This document shows, one piece after another, positions 42,715 through 52,123 of a stretch of 64,000 nucleotides of DNA. The stretch's first letter is position 1. Each line of letters begins with the position of its first letter. The notes beneath the pieces were generated by a model. That model was not told where the DNA came from. It ran no database searches and worked only from the letters and a program-made list of their open reading frames with translations. Origin of the DNA: CAYTPI01 sp964439625 (lineage in GTDB: Bacteria; Chloroflexota; Anaerolineae; Aggregatilineales; UBA3940); the NCBI GenBank assembly GCA_964439625.1, contig CAYTPI010000007.1, forward strand, positions 122,694 through 186,693. Reading direction: 5' to 3'. The position numbers and the translations under genes were made by a program.

Positions 42715-43683
42715 TTAAAGAATAGTGACGACTTCAGGGTCAAACAGTTGATCAATCCGTGCAACAACATCGTCCGTTAACTCAACGTCAGCGGCCCTCA
42801 AATTGCTTTCTAGTTGGTATACTTTCGTTGCACCAGTAATCACGCTGGATAGAGCTTCGTGCTTTAGCGTCCAAGCGATTGCTAGTTCTGCGCGTGTCAC
42901 TCCGAGCTCATCAGCGATTTCTTTGAAGTCACGAACGTATTGGAGCAGGTCGCCTTCTTTCTCATCGAACATTTCGCGCAGCCAATCTTCGCGGGCTAAC
43001 CGTGAGTCCTCCGGAATGCCGTCATCGTATTTACCGGTGAGGATACCACTTGCCAGTGGACTCCAGATAACCGTCCCCATGCCCAATTCGAGGGTCTTTG
43101 GCGCAACGTCTTCTTCATACCGCTGACGCGCTAGTAGATTGTACTGCGGCTGCTCAACGACAGGGGGATAAAGATTGTATTTTTCTGCCAGATCATACGC
43201 ATTTTGAAGCTGCTGCCCAGACCACTCACTGGTGCCCCAGTAGAGAATTTTACCCTGATGAACTAAGTCGTCCATGACACGCATTGTTTCGATCAGAGGT
43301 GTATCTTCGTCGTACCTGTGGCAGAAATACAAATCAAGATAGTCGGTACCAACGCGTTGCAGGGACTTATCAATAGACTCCATGATATGCTTGCGAGAAA
43401 GGCCTTTGTCATTAACATCGTCGCTCATGGGCCAGAACACTTTACTGGATATCACCAGTGTATGCCGTGGAAACTGTGAAAGGACCTCCCCCATATATCG
43501 CTCAGATTCACCACGGGCGTAAATATCCGCGATATCGAAAAAGTTAACCCCATTATCATAGGCTTTAACGATTATTTCACGTGTTAGTTCTTTATCCTTG
43601 ACGCTGCCCCCAAAAGTCGTCCAGCCACCGAGGCTTAATGCACTCACGCGCATTCCATACATGCCTAATTTGCGATATTCCAT
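42715..43683 (-). CDS. aldo/keto reductase (potassium channel beta-subunit-like)
   Basis: A 322-residue AKR. The catalytic tetrad is visible: Asp and Tyr in FFDIADIYARGESERYMGEV, Lys in LVISSKVFW and His in YFCHRYDEDTP. NADPH-binding residues follow near the end (SSVITGATKVYQLESNL). The overall pattern, with a GTSEWSGQQLQ loop, resembles the KCNAB/AKR6 group. It reduces an aldehyde or ketone, not identifiable from sequence. GGAG precedes the ATG. It is cotranscribed with the downstream hydrolase. Confidence 0.9.
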   Translation of the reverse strand: MEYRKLGMYGMRVSALSLGGWTTFGGSVKDKELTREIIVKAYDNGVNFFDIADIYARGESERYMGEVLSQFPRHTLVISSKVFWPMSDDVNDKGLSRKHIMESIDKSLQRVGTDYLDLYFCHRYDEDTPLIETMRVMDDLVHQGKILYWGTSEWSGQQLQNAYDLAEKYNLYPPVVEQPQYNLLARQRYEEDVAPKTLELGMGTVIWSPLASGILTGKYDDGIPEDSRLAREDWLREMFDEKEGDLLQYVRDFKEIADELGVTRAELAIAWTLKHEALSSVITGATKVYQLESNLRAADVELTDDVVARIDQLFDPEVVTIL

Positions 43684-43799
43684 TTTAGCTACTCCAAGGA
43701 ATGGTGTAATACTGTATAAAAGTATAGCTTGGTAAAACAGAACAATCGAAGGGATTAGAGATTGCCTTCTATTGTCTGTACAATCACGGACGATTCTAT

Positions 43800-44489
43800 A
43801 TGGCTGCGCGCTTTACGATCATGGGGGAACCATTGTCAACCAGAACAAATCAAGAATGGGTCGAACATCTTAGTTCAGATGGGCCCGAACAAGACCAGGC
43901 GATTCAGGATTTGCGTACACGCTTACAACGCAGTCTATACCATTACCTCCGTACAGATCGCAGTGACCTGCGTGATCGAAACAATGACCAAATCGAACAG
44001 ATGGCTCAGGATTTCGCCCAAGATGCTATCCTGAAAGTTCTAGACAACCTACACACTTTTCGGGGTGAGAGTAAATTCACAACATGGGCGACGAAGATCA
44101 CAACGCGTGTCGCCATCAGTGAACTACGCCGTGCTCGCTATAAAGACTACTCTCTTGAACATATCACCATTGGCGGTGAGACTCTTCCGGACATCACCTC
44201 CTTATCGATTTCACCGTCTACTGGCCCTTCACCAGAGCGTTATACAGAACAGCAGGATATCCTTAGAAAAATTGATCGTGCTATTGACGGCGTTCTTACT
44301 GAACGGCAGCGGACGGCACTTATTGCCGCCACCATTGATGGTGTGCCGATTGAGGAGATCGCTGCCCGGATGAATACCAACCGCAACGCGCTCTACAAAC
44401 TCATCCATGATGCGCGTGTCAAATTGAAGAAACACCTCGAGAACGAAGGCATCTCAATGGATTATGTGATGAAGGCTTTCGAGCGGTAG
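43800..44489 (+). CDS. sigma-70-family RNA polymerase sigma factor
   Basis: A 229-residue sigma factor with only regions 2 and 4. Region 2 is AQDFAQDAILKVLDNLHTFR then KFTTWATKITTRVAISELRR; region 4 is VLTERQRTALIAATIDGVPI then ARMNTNRNALYKLIHDARVK. The N-terminal 50 residues (TRTNQEWVEHLSSDGPEQDQ and onward) are polar and unusual. A later ATG at 43821 is also possible. No anti-sigma gene is adjacent, unlike the pair at 13445; the next gene is an opposed lipoprotein. Regulation is unclear. Confidence 0.85.
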   Translation: MAARFTIMGEPLSTRTNQEWVEHLSSDGPEQDQAIQDLRTRLQRSLYHYLRTDRSDLRDRNNDQIEQMAQDFAQDAILKVLDNLHTFRGESKFTTWATKITTRVAISELRRARYKDYSLEHITIGGETLPDITSLSISPSTGPSPERYTEQQDILRKIDRAIDGVLTERQRTALIAATIDGVPIEEIAARMNTNRNALYKLIHDARVKLKKHLENEGISMDYVMKAFER

Positions 44490-44523
44490 GTACAACTGAC
44501 GCTCTCTCCTTCAGGGGTAGTTT

Positions 44524-45426
44524 CTATTCAAGCGCCATTGTCACCCAAGTTGTCGGGTCATTTGTAACGAGCTGTGGGCAGTGGCTTACAAGCGAATCCT
44601 GTGAAGCTTGCCCCACTTGGTCGTTATCACTGAGGGCTAAGCAGAACCCATACAAATCACCAGACTGCGGCTCTATCTGCGCTTCTTCCCATGGGATGAA
44701 TAATTCAAGCACATAGTTACCACCAGGCCCAATTTCTCGGCGCGTTTGTGCTGCAACTGAATCCAGTTCCTCGAAGGGGCGCGGCACATAGCGCACGGCG
44801 GAAATTGGTGATCCGGCTAAATCCCCTGGAGAAATACCTAACTGAACGTCGTCCGCACCCATATCTTTATCGAAGTAGTCATCACGTAATGCCGTGTCAA
44901 AGACCATCTCAACTTCATCACCCTGCCATTGATTACGGCCCTGTTGTGTTTGTACGTGAACATCATCCACGATGGTCAAATACATTTGCAGTGCCTCCCC
45001 TGTCCAGCATAACTGCATTGTGCCGGAAAGATCATCTGTGCCATTCCAACGACTAACCCCAAAGGTGATGTTATCAACTACTACTGTGGGAGCGTTTTGC
45101 TCTTGCCAATCATCATCTTGTGCATCAACGACAAAGTCGATCCCGTCATCACAAATCGGGACAAATATATCTTCCCCAACTGCCGACCGGCGTTCTGGTG
45201 GGGTTGCCGTCGCCGTTGGGAGTGCCGTTGCTGTTGATGTGCTGACAGGCACTTGCAGATTATTATCTGGGTCTTTAACTTCACCGATCTCCGCGCCTTC
45301 AGCGGGGGATGGCGTATCAAGAATAGCATCAACGGTTGCACTGGTGTTTGGCTGCCCGCTGCTGTTGGCATTGCAGGCTAATGCCGCCCAAGCCAGTATA
45401 AGTACGACAAATAAGTTACGCTTCAT
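44524..45426 (-). CDS. lipoprotein with CBM9-like domain
   Basis: A 300-residue protein with a lipoprotein signal ending LAC (Cys18). A Thr/Ser/Pro-rich linker follows, then a beta-rich domain (about 90-300) with DDWQEQNAPTVVVDNITFGV, WNGTDDLSGTMQLCWTGEAL and NQWQGDEVEMVFDTALRDDY, the arrangement seen in family-9 carbohydrate-binding-like domains. Two Cys occur near the end of the domain (GFCLALS, SHCPQL). It probably binds a sugar or cell-wall glycan at the surface. It lies downstream of aconitase behind a strong terminator. Confidence 0.75.
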   Translation of the reverse strand: MKRNLFVVLILAWAALACNANSSGQPNTSATVDAILDTPSPAEGAEIGEVKDPDNNLQVPVSTSTATALPTATATPPERRSAVGEDIFVPICDDGIDFVVDAQDDDWQEQNAPTVVVDNITFGVSRWNGTDDLSGTMQLCWTGEALQMYLTIVDDVHVQTQQGRNQWQGDEVEMVFDTALRDDYFDKDMGADDVQLGISPGDLAGSPISAVRYVPRPFEELDSVAAQTRREIGPGGNYVLELFIPWEEAQIEPQSGDLYGFCLALSDNDQVGQASQDSLVSHCPQLVTNDPTTWVTMALE

Positions 45427-45440
45427 GCTATGCCTCTATC

Positions 45441-45478
45441 AAAAAGAAAAAGCCGGAGACAGCGTAACCTGTTCCGGC
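45441..45478 (-). terminator. terminator of the aconitase gene
   Basis: On the minus strand, GCCGGA/TCCGGC with an inner ACAG/CTGT pair (one bulged base) forms a stem directly after the aconitase stop. It is followed by TTTTTCTTTT, a canonical rho-independent terminator. Confidence 0.85.
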
Positions 45479-45509
45479 AAACTTTTGATGTTACAAGCCT
45501 ACGCAGTGT

Positions 45510-48209
45510 TTAAGCTTCTTCGTTGATCATATCGCGCAGAACGGCATGTAAAATGCCACCGTTCTTCAGATACTTCACTTCGACTGGTGTATCAACGCGT
45601 GCAGTCATCATAAAGGTCTTCTCATTGCCGCTGGTATCTGTCGCCTTTACCTCAACATCCTGAAGCGGTTCTAAGTCGCCGTCGAGTCCTTCGATGTCGA
45701 AGACCTCTTCACCAGTTAGTCCGAGGCTTTCAGCATTTTCCCCATCTTTGAACTGCAAAGGCAGCACACCCATACCGATTAAGTTGCTGCGATGGATACG
45801 CTCGTAGCCTGCCGCTAACACAGCCTTTACGCCTAGTAGAATGGTACCCTTGGCAGCCCAGTCACGGGAACTGCCGGTACCATAGCGGTCACCAGCGATG
45901 ACAACGAGAGGCGTGCCATCATCAATGTAACGCATGGCTGCATCAAAAATGGACATCTCTTCATTAGTTGGCAAGTAGCGTGTGTAACCACCCTCAGTGC
46001 CCGGTACGAGTTGGTTGCGTAGGCGGATGTTACCAAACGTACCGCGCATCATTACCTCATGGTTGCCACGACGCGACCCATAAGAGTTGAAATCACGTGT
46101 TTCAACTCTGTTCCCAATTAAATATTCAGCAGTCGGGCTGGTCAATGGAATAGCACCTGCTGGCGAAATATGATCCGTCGTGATGTTATCGCCGAGCAAC
46201 GCAAGTACCCGCGCACCGTTGATGTTGCTCATCTCAGGCACTTCAGGTGTCAGGTCTGTGAAGAATGGCGGCTCCTGAATGTAGGTTGAAGCGGCATCCC
46301 ACTGATAGATGTTGCCTTCTGGCACATCGATCTGATTCCACGTTTCATTACCATCGAAGACGTTACCATATTCTTCTTCGAAAAGTTCTGGCGTCAACGA
46401 GGTGTCAATCGCCTCTTGGATTTCTTCCGGTGTGGGCCAAATGTCACGCAGGTAAACCGGGCCACCGGTGACGTTATACCCGACTGGGTCAGTCTCAAAG
46501 TCAATATCGACTGTGCCAGCCAGTGCGTAGGCAATTACCAGTGGTGGCGAACCCAGATAGTTAGCCTGCGTTACCGGGTGAATACGACCTTCAAAGTTGC
46601 GGTTACCACTTGATACTGACGCCACCACAAGATTATGTTCCTTGACCACATCCGTGATGTTCTCCGAGATAGGGCCACTGTTACCAATACACGTGGTGCA
46701 GCCATAACCGACGAGGTGGAAGCGTAGGGCTTCCAAGTAGGGCATCAGGTTGGCAGCTTCAAGGTAGCGGGTCACCACTTGAGAACCCGGGGCTAAGCTG
46801 GTTTTGACATATGGCGGCACATCGAGGCCCGCTTCAACGGCTTTCTTCGCTAAGAGACCTGCACCTAACATGACTGATGGGTTTGATGTGTTTGTACAGC
46901 TTGTAATAGCAGCAATAATGACGGAACCATCACGTAGTTCAGTCTGGAAGCGGTTAAAATCAACCTCAGCCTCCTTAAAGTGAACCTCTGTTCCATTTGG
47001 GCGCAGAGTTGACACCGTCTGTTTGATGTTGTCCTTCATATCCGGTAATTCAACACGCACATGCGGCAGCTTGGGGCCAGCTAGGCTGGGCACTACCGTA
47101 CTCAAATCAAGTTCCAACATGTCCGAATACGCTGGCTCTGGGGCATCGTCGAGGCGGAAAAGTTTCTGCTCCTTGGTGTAACGCTCGACCAGATCAATAA
47201 GGTCTTCGTCACGACCCGTGCTGCGTAAGTAGTTTAGAGTCTCATCGTCAACGGGGAAGAAGCCCATTGTGGCACCATATTCTGGTGACATGTTGGCTAT
47301 CGTTGCGCGGTCAGGTAGAGTGAGGGTGTTCAAGCCCGGCCCGAAGAATTCAACAAACTTACCGACGACACCCTTTGCTCGCAGTATTTGAGTTACCGTC
47401 AGTACAAGGTCAGTGGCAGTCGCGCCACTCGGTAGTTCTCCAGTCATACGGAAGCCGACAACCTCTGGCATCAGCATGTAAATTGGTTGCCCAAGCATAA
47501 CAGCCTCTGCTTCAATGCCCCCAACACCCCAGCCCACGACGCCAAGCGCGTTGATCATCGTGGTGTGTGAGTCGGTGCCGACCAGTGTATCTGGCATAGC
47601 GACAGTCTCGCCATCAATAATACGCGTCTGGACGACTTTAGCAAGGTATTCCAAGTTCACTTGGTGGACGATACCGGTGGCTGGTGGAACGACTTGGAAG
47701 TTATCGAATGTTTCTTTACCCCAGCGCAGAAATTCATAGCGCTCGCGGTTGCGCTCAAACTCACGCTCTGCGTTAAACATCAACGCGAAGCGAGAGCCAA
47801 AACGGTCAACCTGCACGGAGTGGTCAATAACGAGGTCAACGGGCACCTTAGGGTTAATGCGAGATGGATCGCCACCGAGACGGTGCATCGCGCTGCGCAG
47901 AGCAGCGAGGTCAACGACGCTCGGTACGCCGGTGAAGTCTTGTAAAATAACACGCGCAGGCTTATATGGAATTTCAACGGCATTATGTTCGTCAGCGTTC
48001 CAAGCAGCGATATCACGCACGTTGTTCTCGGTAATCTCAAAACCGTCCTCTTGACGTAATGCAGCTTCAAGCATCACACGGATCGAGTAAGGGAGTTTTT
48101 CAAGATGCGTTAAGCCGTCGGCTTCGAGCTTATCAAGACGATAAAACGTTATTTCACCTTGGTTCGTCTGAAGCTTATCTTTCGCATCGAACGAATTTAG
48201 AAATGGCAT
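45510..48209 (-). CDS. acnA: aconitate hydratase A
   Basis: An 899-residue aconitase of the AcnA/IRP1 type, the usual length. It isomerises citrate to isocitrate in the TCA cycle. The iron-sulfur ligands are the Cys of AAITSCTNTSNPSVMLGAG and of GYGCTTCIGNSGP. Other family segments are SLAPGSQVVTRYLEAANLMP, TDHISPAGAIPLTSPTAEYL and GSRRGNHEVMMRGTFGNIR. The Met at 48209 (MPFLNSFDAK) is preferred, with AAGGACGAAG upstream; a 16-codon extension to 48257 is less likely. It is a single-gene transcript ended by the hairpin at 45441. Confidence 0.95.
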   Translation of the reverse strand: MPFLNSFDAKDKLQTNQGEITFYRLDKLEADGLTHLEKLPYSIRVMLEAALRQEDGFEITENNVRDIAAWNADEHNAVEIPYKPARVILQDFTGVPSVVDLAALRSAMHRLGGDPSRINPKVPVDLVIDHSVQVDRFGSRFALMFNAEREFERNRERYEFLRWGKETFDNFQVVPPATGIVHQVNLEYLAKVVQTRIIDGETVAMPDTLVGTDSHTTMINALGVVGWGVGGIEAEAVMLGQPIYMLMPEVVGFRMTGELPSGATATDLVLTVTQILRAKGVVGKFVEFFGPGLNTLTLPDRATIANMSPEYGATMGFFPVDDETLNYLRSTGRDEDLIDLVERYTKEQKLFRLDDAPEPAYSDMLELDLSTVVPSLAGPKLPHVRVELPDMKDNIKQTVSTLRPNGTEVHFKEAEVDFNRFQTELRDGSVIIAAITSCTNTSNPSVMLGAGLLAKKAVEAGLDVPPYVKTSLAPGSQVVTRYLEAANLMPYLEALRFHLVGYGCTTCIGNSGPISENITDVVKEHNLVVASVSSGNRNFEGRIHPVTQANYLGSPPLVIAYALAGTVDIDFETDPVGYNVTGGPVYLRDIWPTPEEIQEAIDTSLTPELFEEEYGNVFDGNETWNQIDVPEGNIYQWDAASTYIQEPPFFTDLTPEVPEMSNINGARVLALLGDNITTDHISPAGAIPLTSPTAEYLIGNRVETRDFNSYGSRRGNHEVMMRGTFGNIRLRNQLVPGTEGGYTRYLPTNEEMSIFDAAMRYIDDGTPLVVIAGDRYGTGSSRDWAAKGTILLGVKAVLAAGYERIHRSNLIGMGVLPLQFKDGENAESLGLTGEEVFDIEGLDGDLEPLQDVEVKATDTSGNEKTFMMTARVDTPVEVKYLKNGGILHAVLRDMINEEA

Positions 48210-48363
48210 TGGGGTTGCTTCGTCCTTCTGTATGAAAAGCCGCCAAGCTGTCTCCATCGCTTGTGGCTTAAATCGAACAATAGAGCTAAAGTTCTTATTA
48301 GGAGTGTTTCAGTTAATAGTATACCGCACACCTATTAGAGACGTATAGACTCAGTATCTTCAG

Positions 48364-50676
48364 ATGATTAGATGCCCTATGCTCTGGCAAGAACCCCCTA
48401 AGGTCAAAGCAAGTGATGCCCTATATGAGGCCGTTGGTGGTCATTCTTTGGTCGCAGATATCCTCACACGCCGGGGAATGAAAACCCCCGAACAGGCACT
48501 TCCTTTCATTGATCCATCAGAATACATGCCATCTTCCCCAACAGAACTCGATGACCTTGAAGTCGCCGCCCAGCGCCTCAAAGAAGCTATCGAGAAGCAT
48601 GAACGCATTCTCGTTTGGGGCGACTTTGACGTAGACGGGCAAACATCGACGTCTCTCTATGTCGCTGCCCTTAAAGCACTAGAGGCCGATGTTGTGTACC
48701 ACATTCCCGACCGCATGAAAGAAGGGCACGGCGTTCAGCCGGAGATTCTCAAAAAGAAGCTTGAAGAGCACAAGCCCCACGTTGTCCTCACATGTGATGT
48801 TGGCATCCGCGCCCATGACGCCGTCACGGTAGCAGATGAGGCTGGTGTTGATTTACTGATCACCGATCACCATGCACTGCCAGACGAACTCCCTAAAGCT
48901 AAAGCGGTTGTTGATCCACAGCGCTCACCCGTTGGGCATCCCCTGCGTGATTTACCAGGGGTCGGTGTTAGCTATAAACTGATCCAGCATCTGTATGAAA
49001 TCACAGGGCACTTAAGCAAAGCTAAAGAATTTCTTGATCTTGTCGCCCTGGGCATTGTCGCTGATGTTGCCACCCAACAACGCGACACACGCTACCTACT
49101 GCAATTGGGGATTGATCGCTTACGGACGACTAAGCGCACTGGGTTAGAAGCGCTCATTATCTCAGCCCAGGTTAATCAGCCCAATTTGTCATCAGAAACT
49201 GTTGGCTTTCAAATCGGCCCGCGGCTGAACGCACTCGGTCGCCTTGGTGACGCCAACGACGCCGTCAAGCTGTTAACAACAGATAACGAACTGGTCGCAT
49301 CAACGATTGCGGCACAATTAGAAGTGCTTAATAACAAGCGCAAACAAATCGAAGACCAAATCTATAGTGCAGCCCAAGATCAAATTCTGCGCGACCCATC
49401 TCTGCTAGAATACGAGGCTCTTGTGCTCTACAATGAGAAGTGGCATGCAGGCGTCATCGGCATCGTAGCCTCTCGCCTCGTTGAACAGTACGGCAAACCA
49501 ACAGTCATGTTGACCTCTGGTGGAGAGAACATTGCGCGTGGCTCGGCCCGTTCCATTGCTGGGGTCAACATCGGGGCAAGCATCGCCGCCCAAGATGATA
49601 TGCTCTTTGGGCATGGGGGGCACCCGGGCGCGGCTGGTTTGTCACTAGAGGAGGCGCGCATCCCTGAATTCCGCAAGCGTCTCTCTGTAACCATCGATAA
49701 GACTCGTGATCGCAGTGTGCAAGTGTTACGCCGCATCGATGCGGAACTCACCCTAGAAGACTTAACCATGGAACTCGCTATCGAACTCAACCGGCTAGCA
49801 CCGTTTGGCGCAGGCAACCCGCCTGTGCAGGCCATGATCAGTAATTTGAAACGTATATCTCATGCCCCATTTGGGGCTGGAGGTAAACATCTACGGCTGT
49901 TGGTTGAGGATCAAACTGGAACACGTCGCGAGCTAACATGGTGGCGCGGCAGCGGGTCACCTGTGCCAACCTACCCGTTTGACCTCATCCTAGTTCCGCG
50001 CATCAATGATTATAAGGGTAAGCAATCCCTGCAACTTGAATGGATCGATGCGCGTCCGGCTGCAGGCGCCATCGTTGATGTTGGGCCAAAATACCACCTA
50101 CATGACTGTCGGCCTAACGCCGAAGATCGGGTTGAGTTACCGGAAAATGAGTCAGTAACATGGGTCGAAGGTAGTGCCGCCGCCGACAAAATCCCAGTAG
50201 AGGAGACCGAGCAAATCAACCGCTTAGAACCCGTCGGGCATGATCGATTGGTGATTTGGACACCACCACCTGGCCCGCAAGAGCTGCAAGATATATTGGC
50301 ATTGACAAAGGCCAAACACATCTATGTTGTGGCTAACGCACTTAAAGAAAACTCGCCTGATGTATTTGCCAAACGGCTAGCCGGATTGGTGAAGTATGCA
50401 CTCAGTCACTATGAAGGCAGGGTATCCTTACTACAGTTGGCTGTCGCGACGGCTCAACGAGAAGTTACTGTTCGGCGGGCCTTAGAGCTCATGGAAGCGC
50501 AGGGCAAAATTAAGCTGGAGTGGCTGCCAGCAGGCACCATTCAGATTACAAAGGATGGCGAGGCAGATACAGCTCAGGCAGATTTACTTGAGGATGAGCT
50601 GAAGGCTCTTCTTTCTGAGGCAGCAGCCTACCGAGCCTACTTCCAGCGGGCAGAGCTAGAACGCTTCTTTCAGTAA
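48364..50676 (+). CDS. recJ: single-stranded-DNA exonuclease RecJ
   Basis: A 770-residue DHH-family exonuclease. The DHH domain has LVWGDFDVDGQTSTSLYVA, a GIRAHDA motif after VVLTCDVG and the DHH itself in ITDHHALPDELP. The DHHA1 part has HAGVIGIVASRLVEQYGKPT and GHGGHPGAAGLSL, and an OB-fold domain follows (TRRELTWWRGSGSPVPTYPF). The C-terminal about 170 residues are an extension beyond classical RecJ, ending in a winged-helix-like segment. RecJ degrades 5'-ended single strands in repair and recombination. A Met five codons in (48379) could be the start. Confidence 0.92.
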   Translation: MIRCPMLWQEPPKVKASDALYEAVGGHSLVADILTRRGMKTPEQALPFIDPSEYMPSSPTELDDLEVAAQRLKEAIEKHERILVWGDFDVDGQTSTSLYVAALKALEADVVYHIPDRMKEGHGVQPEILKKKLEEHKPHVVLTCDVGIRAHDAVTVADEAGVDLLITDHHALPDELPKAKAVVDPQRSPVGHPLRDLPGVGVSYKLIQHLYEITGHLSKAKEFLDLVALGIVADVATQQRDTRYLLQLGIDRLRTTKRTGLEALIISAQVNQPNLSSETVGFQIGPRLNALGRLGDANDAVKLLTTDNELVASTIAAQLEVLNNKRKQIEDQIYSAAQDQILRDPSLLEYEALVLYNEKWHAGVIGIVASRLVEQYGKPTVMLTSGGENIARGSARSIAGVNIGASIAAQDDMLFGHGGHPGAAGLSLEEARIPEFRKRLSVTIDKTRDRSVQVLRRIDAELTLEDLTMELAIELNRLAPFGAGNPPVQAMISNLKRISHAPFGAGGKHLRLLVEDQTGTRRELTWWRGSGSPVPTYPFDLILVPRINDYKGKQSLQLEWIDARPAAGAIVDVGPKYHLHDCRPNAEDRVELPENESVTWVEGSAAADKIPVEETEQINRLEPVGHDRLVIWTPPPGPQELQDILALTKAKHIYVVANALKENSPDVFAKRLAGLVKYALSHYEGRVSLLQLAVATAQREVTVRRALELMEAQGKIKLEWLPAGTIQITKDGEADTAQADLLEDELKALLSEAAAYRAYFQRAELERFFQ

Positions 50677-50685
50677 CAGGACGAA

Positions 50686-50716
50686 TTGACGCAATCATCA
50701 ATGACTGTGCTACACT
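50686..50716 (+). promoter_or_regulatory. possible promoter of the BON gene
   Basis: TTGACG (50686-50691) and TACACT (50711-50716), with a 19-base spacer, longer than ideal. They lie between recJ and the BON-domain gene. The leader would be about 50 bases. Confidence 0.4.
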
Positions 50717-50774
50717 AATGGTCGCAAACAGATACTTAAATCATAAACCCTCCGATAGAAGGACGGCTCTAATC

Positions 50775-51212
50775 ATGACTGATGCACCTGCACTGCATGG
50801 TAAAGACCTATATATCTACGAAGCAGTTACCCAGGCTATTGAGGCTGTTCCACAGATAAAAGAATATAATCCGCCGATTGAAGTACATGTCGACAACGGC
50901 ATTGTTACACTTGATGGCGTCGTATTGACACTGACCTTGCGTCGCAAAGTCGTCAAGATTGCGGCCCGTGCATCAGGCGTCACACGAGTCATCGACAGTC
51001 TGCGTACTGACCGTGAGATTGAACGTGCTGTTGCACTCAGCCTAGCAAAAGACGATATGCTGCGTAGCATGCCACCTATTATCGTCAACAGCTACAATGG
51101 TCGGGTGACTGTTTCAGGGCGAGCCAATACAAAGGAACAAATCGATCGTGCAATATCTCTCGCAGAAGGTGTCGATGGCGTCCAAAATGTAGTCAGCGAG
51201 TTGACTCTCTGA
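50775..51212 (+). CDS. BON-domain protein
   Basis: A 145-residue soluble protein with two BON (OsmY-like) modules: AIEAVPQIKEYNPPIEVHVD with GIVTLDGVVLTLTLRRK, and PPIIVNSYNGRVTVSGRANT with QIDRAISLAEGVDGVQNVVS. BON domains bind phospholipid membranes or assist envelope stress responses. No signal peptide is visible, so it may act in the cytoplasm or at the inner leaflet. The ATG at 50775 has AAGGA upstream; an earlier in-frame Met at 50718 is less likely. Its end overlaps the tail of the opposed NADAR gene by about 20 bases. Confidence 0.85.
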   Translation: MTDAPALHGKDLYIYEAVTQAIEAVPQIKEYNPPIEVHVDNGIVTLDGVVLTLTLRRKVVKIAARASGVTRVIDSLRTDREIERAVALSLAKDDMLRSMPPIIVNSYNGRVTVSGRANTKEQIDRAISLAEGVDGVQNVVSELTL

Positions 51213-51649
51213 GTGAGTCTCGTACTTCCATCAGAATCTGCCCCAGCCTGTTCTTTCCAGAGCCATCAGCACCACAGCCCCAGTAGTAGTCACTGCGTAC
51301 ATTTTCCACGAGGTTGGCATTACCTGTGCCAAATAATACCTGCCGAATCGCTGCATTTTGCTCAAACTTCGCACGGACTGCATCACGCATCACATCAACC
51401 TTAACATCTTTCCAATCAGGCCGCAGCGGACGGTTGCGGTCTTCGCCCACGGGCGGCTTCCTTCGGCGTTTTCGCAGCGTGTACAGCTTCCTCGTGCTCG
51501 GTTCCCGCAAACTTCATCGCCTGGAAATAATGCTCACTGGTTCGCCAATATTTTCCATCTGGTTCAAAACCATGTCGCGAAAAATTCGAGAAGCAGCCAT
51601 AAGCGTCCCGGGTTGAATAGAAATAAATGACATTATTCAAATCGTCCAT
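51193..51649 (-). pseudogene. NADAR (YbiA-like) ADP-ribose-related protein, frameshifted
   Basis: Two frames together make one NADAR/YbiA family protein of about 152 residues. The first (start 51649, GAGGAG before ATG) has IYFYSTRDAYGCFSNFSR and WRTSEHYFQAMKFAGTEHEE, ending AAKTPKEAARG. The second, in another frame, continues EDRNRPLRPDWKDVKVDVM then ENVRSDYYWGCGADGSGKNR and LGQILMEVRDSL. The shift lies near 51446-51452; adding two bases (or removing one) restores the family alignment. NADAR proteins hydrolyse N-glycosidic bonds in riboflavin intermediates or ADP-ribosyl groups on DNA or tRNA. It may be a decayed gene or an assembly error. Confidence 0.72.
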
Positions 51650-51721
51650 AGAAGCTCCTCAACGATAGAATACAATTGGACCGTTAAACCTACCGCAGTA
51701 TTGTCAACGAAAGAGAGATGT

Positions 51722-52123
51722 ATGCCAAAGAAACCGAACAACACGCCAAAGCTCGGTGGCGACAAACGTCTCAACGGTGGGGAGCCAGCACTCAGTAAGG
51801 AGTGGGAGGCATTCCGCGAGATAATCGAACTGAGTCTGTCTTCGGGCGACATTGACCCTATCTTGCTAATCGGAAAGAATACTGTGCCCTACCTGATTGT
51901 TGTCGTCAAAGACAAGAGCCGGGATCGTTGGGAGCGGCTGCATGCTGCGTTGGCACTTGGTCAATTACAGGATGATCGTGCTATCCGCCCCCTTGGTGAT
52001 GTGCTGCTCTCTGAAGTTGCTCTCCGCGACTCAGATATGCTGGTACTTGAAGTTGCTGACGCATTACGTCAGTTTAGAGACCGACAAGCCCGTCAGTTAC
52101 TCACGATGGCAGGCTTCCATTAG
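51722..52123 (+). CDS. small HEAT-repeat-like protein
   Basis: A 133-residue basic protein. The N-terminal third is polar (MPKKPNNTPKLGGDKRLNGG). Residues 50-130 contain two short helix pairs (ERLHAALALGQLQDDRAIRP, VLEVADALRQFRDRQARQLL), the pattern of PBS-lyase/HEAT repeats, and could mediate protein contacts. The ATG at 51722 with GAGAG upstream is preferred over a TTG at 51701. It converges on the PEP carboxylase gene with a 4-base overlap. Function unknown. Confidence 0.65.
   Translation: MPKKPNNTPKLGGDKRLNGGEPALSKEWEAFREIIELSLSSGDIDPILLIGKNTVPYLIVVVKDKSRDRWERLHAALALGQLQDDRAIRPLGDVLLSEVALRDSDMLVLEVADALRQFRDRQARQLLTMAGFH

Noticed and set aside
47749..48054. A 101-codon frame on the plus strand inside the aconitase gene
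   Set aside because: Aconitase motifs are continuous on the minus strand; this frame has no recognisable features.
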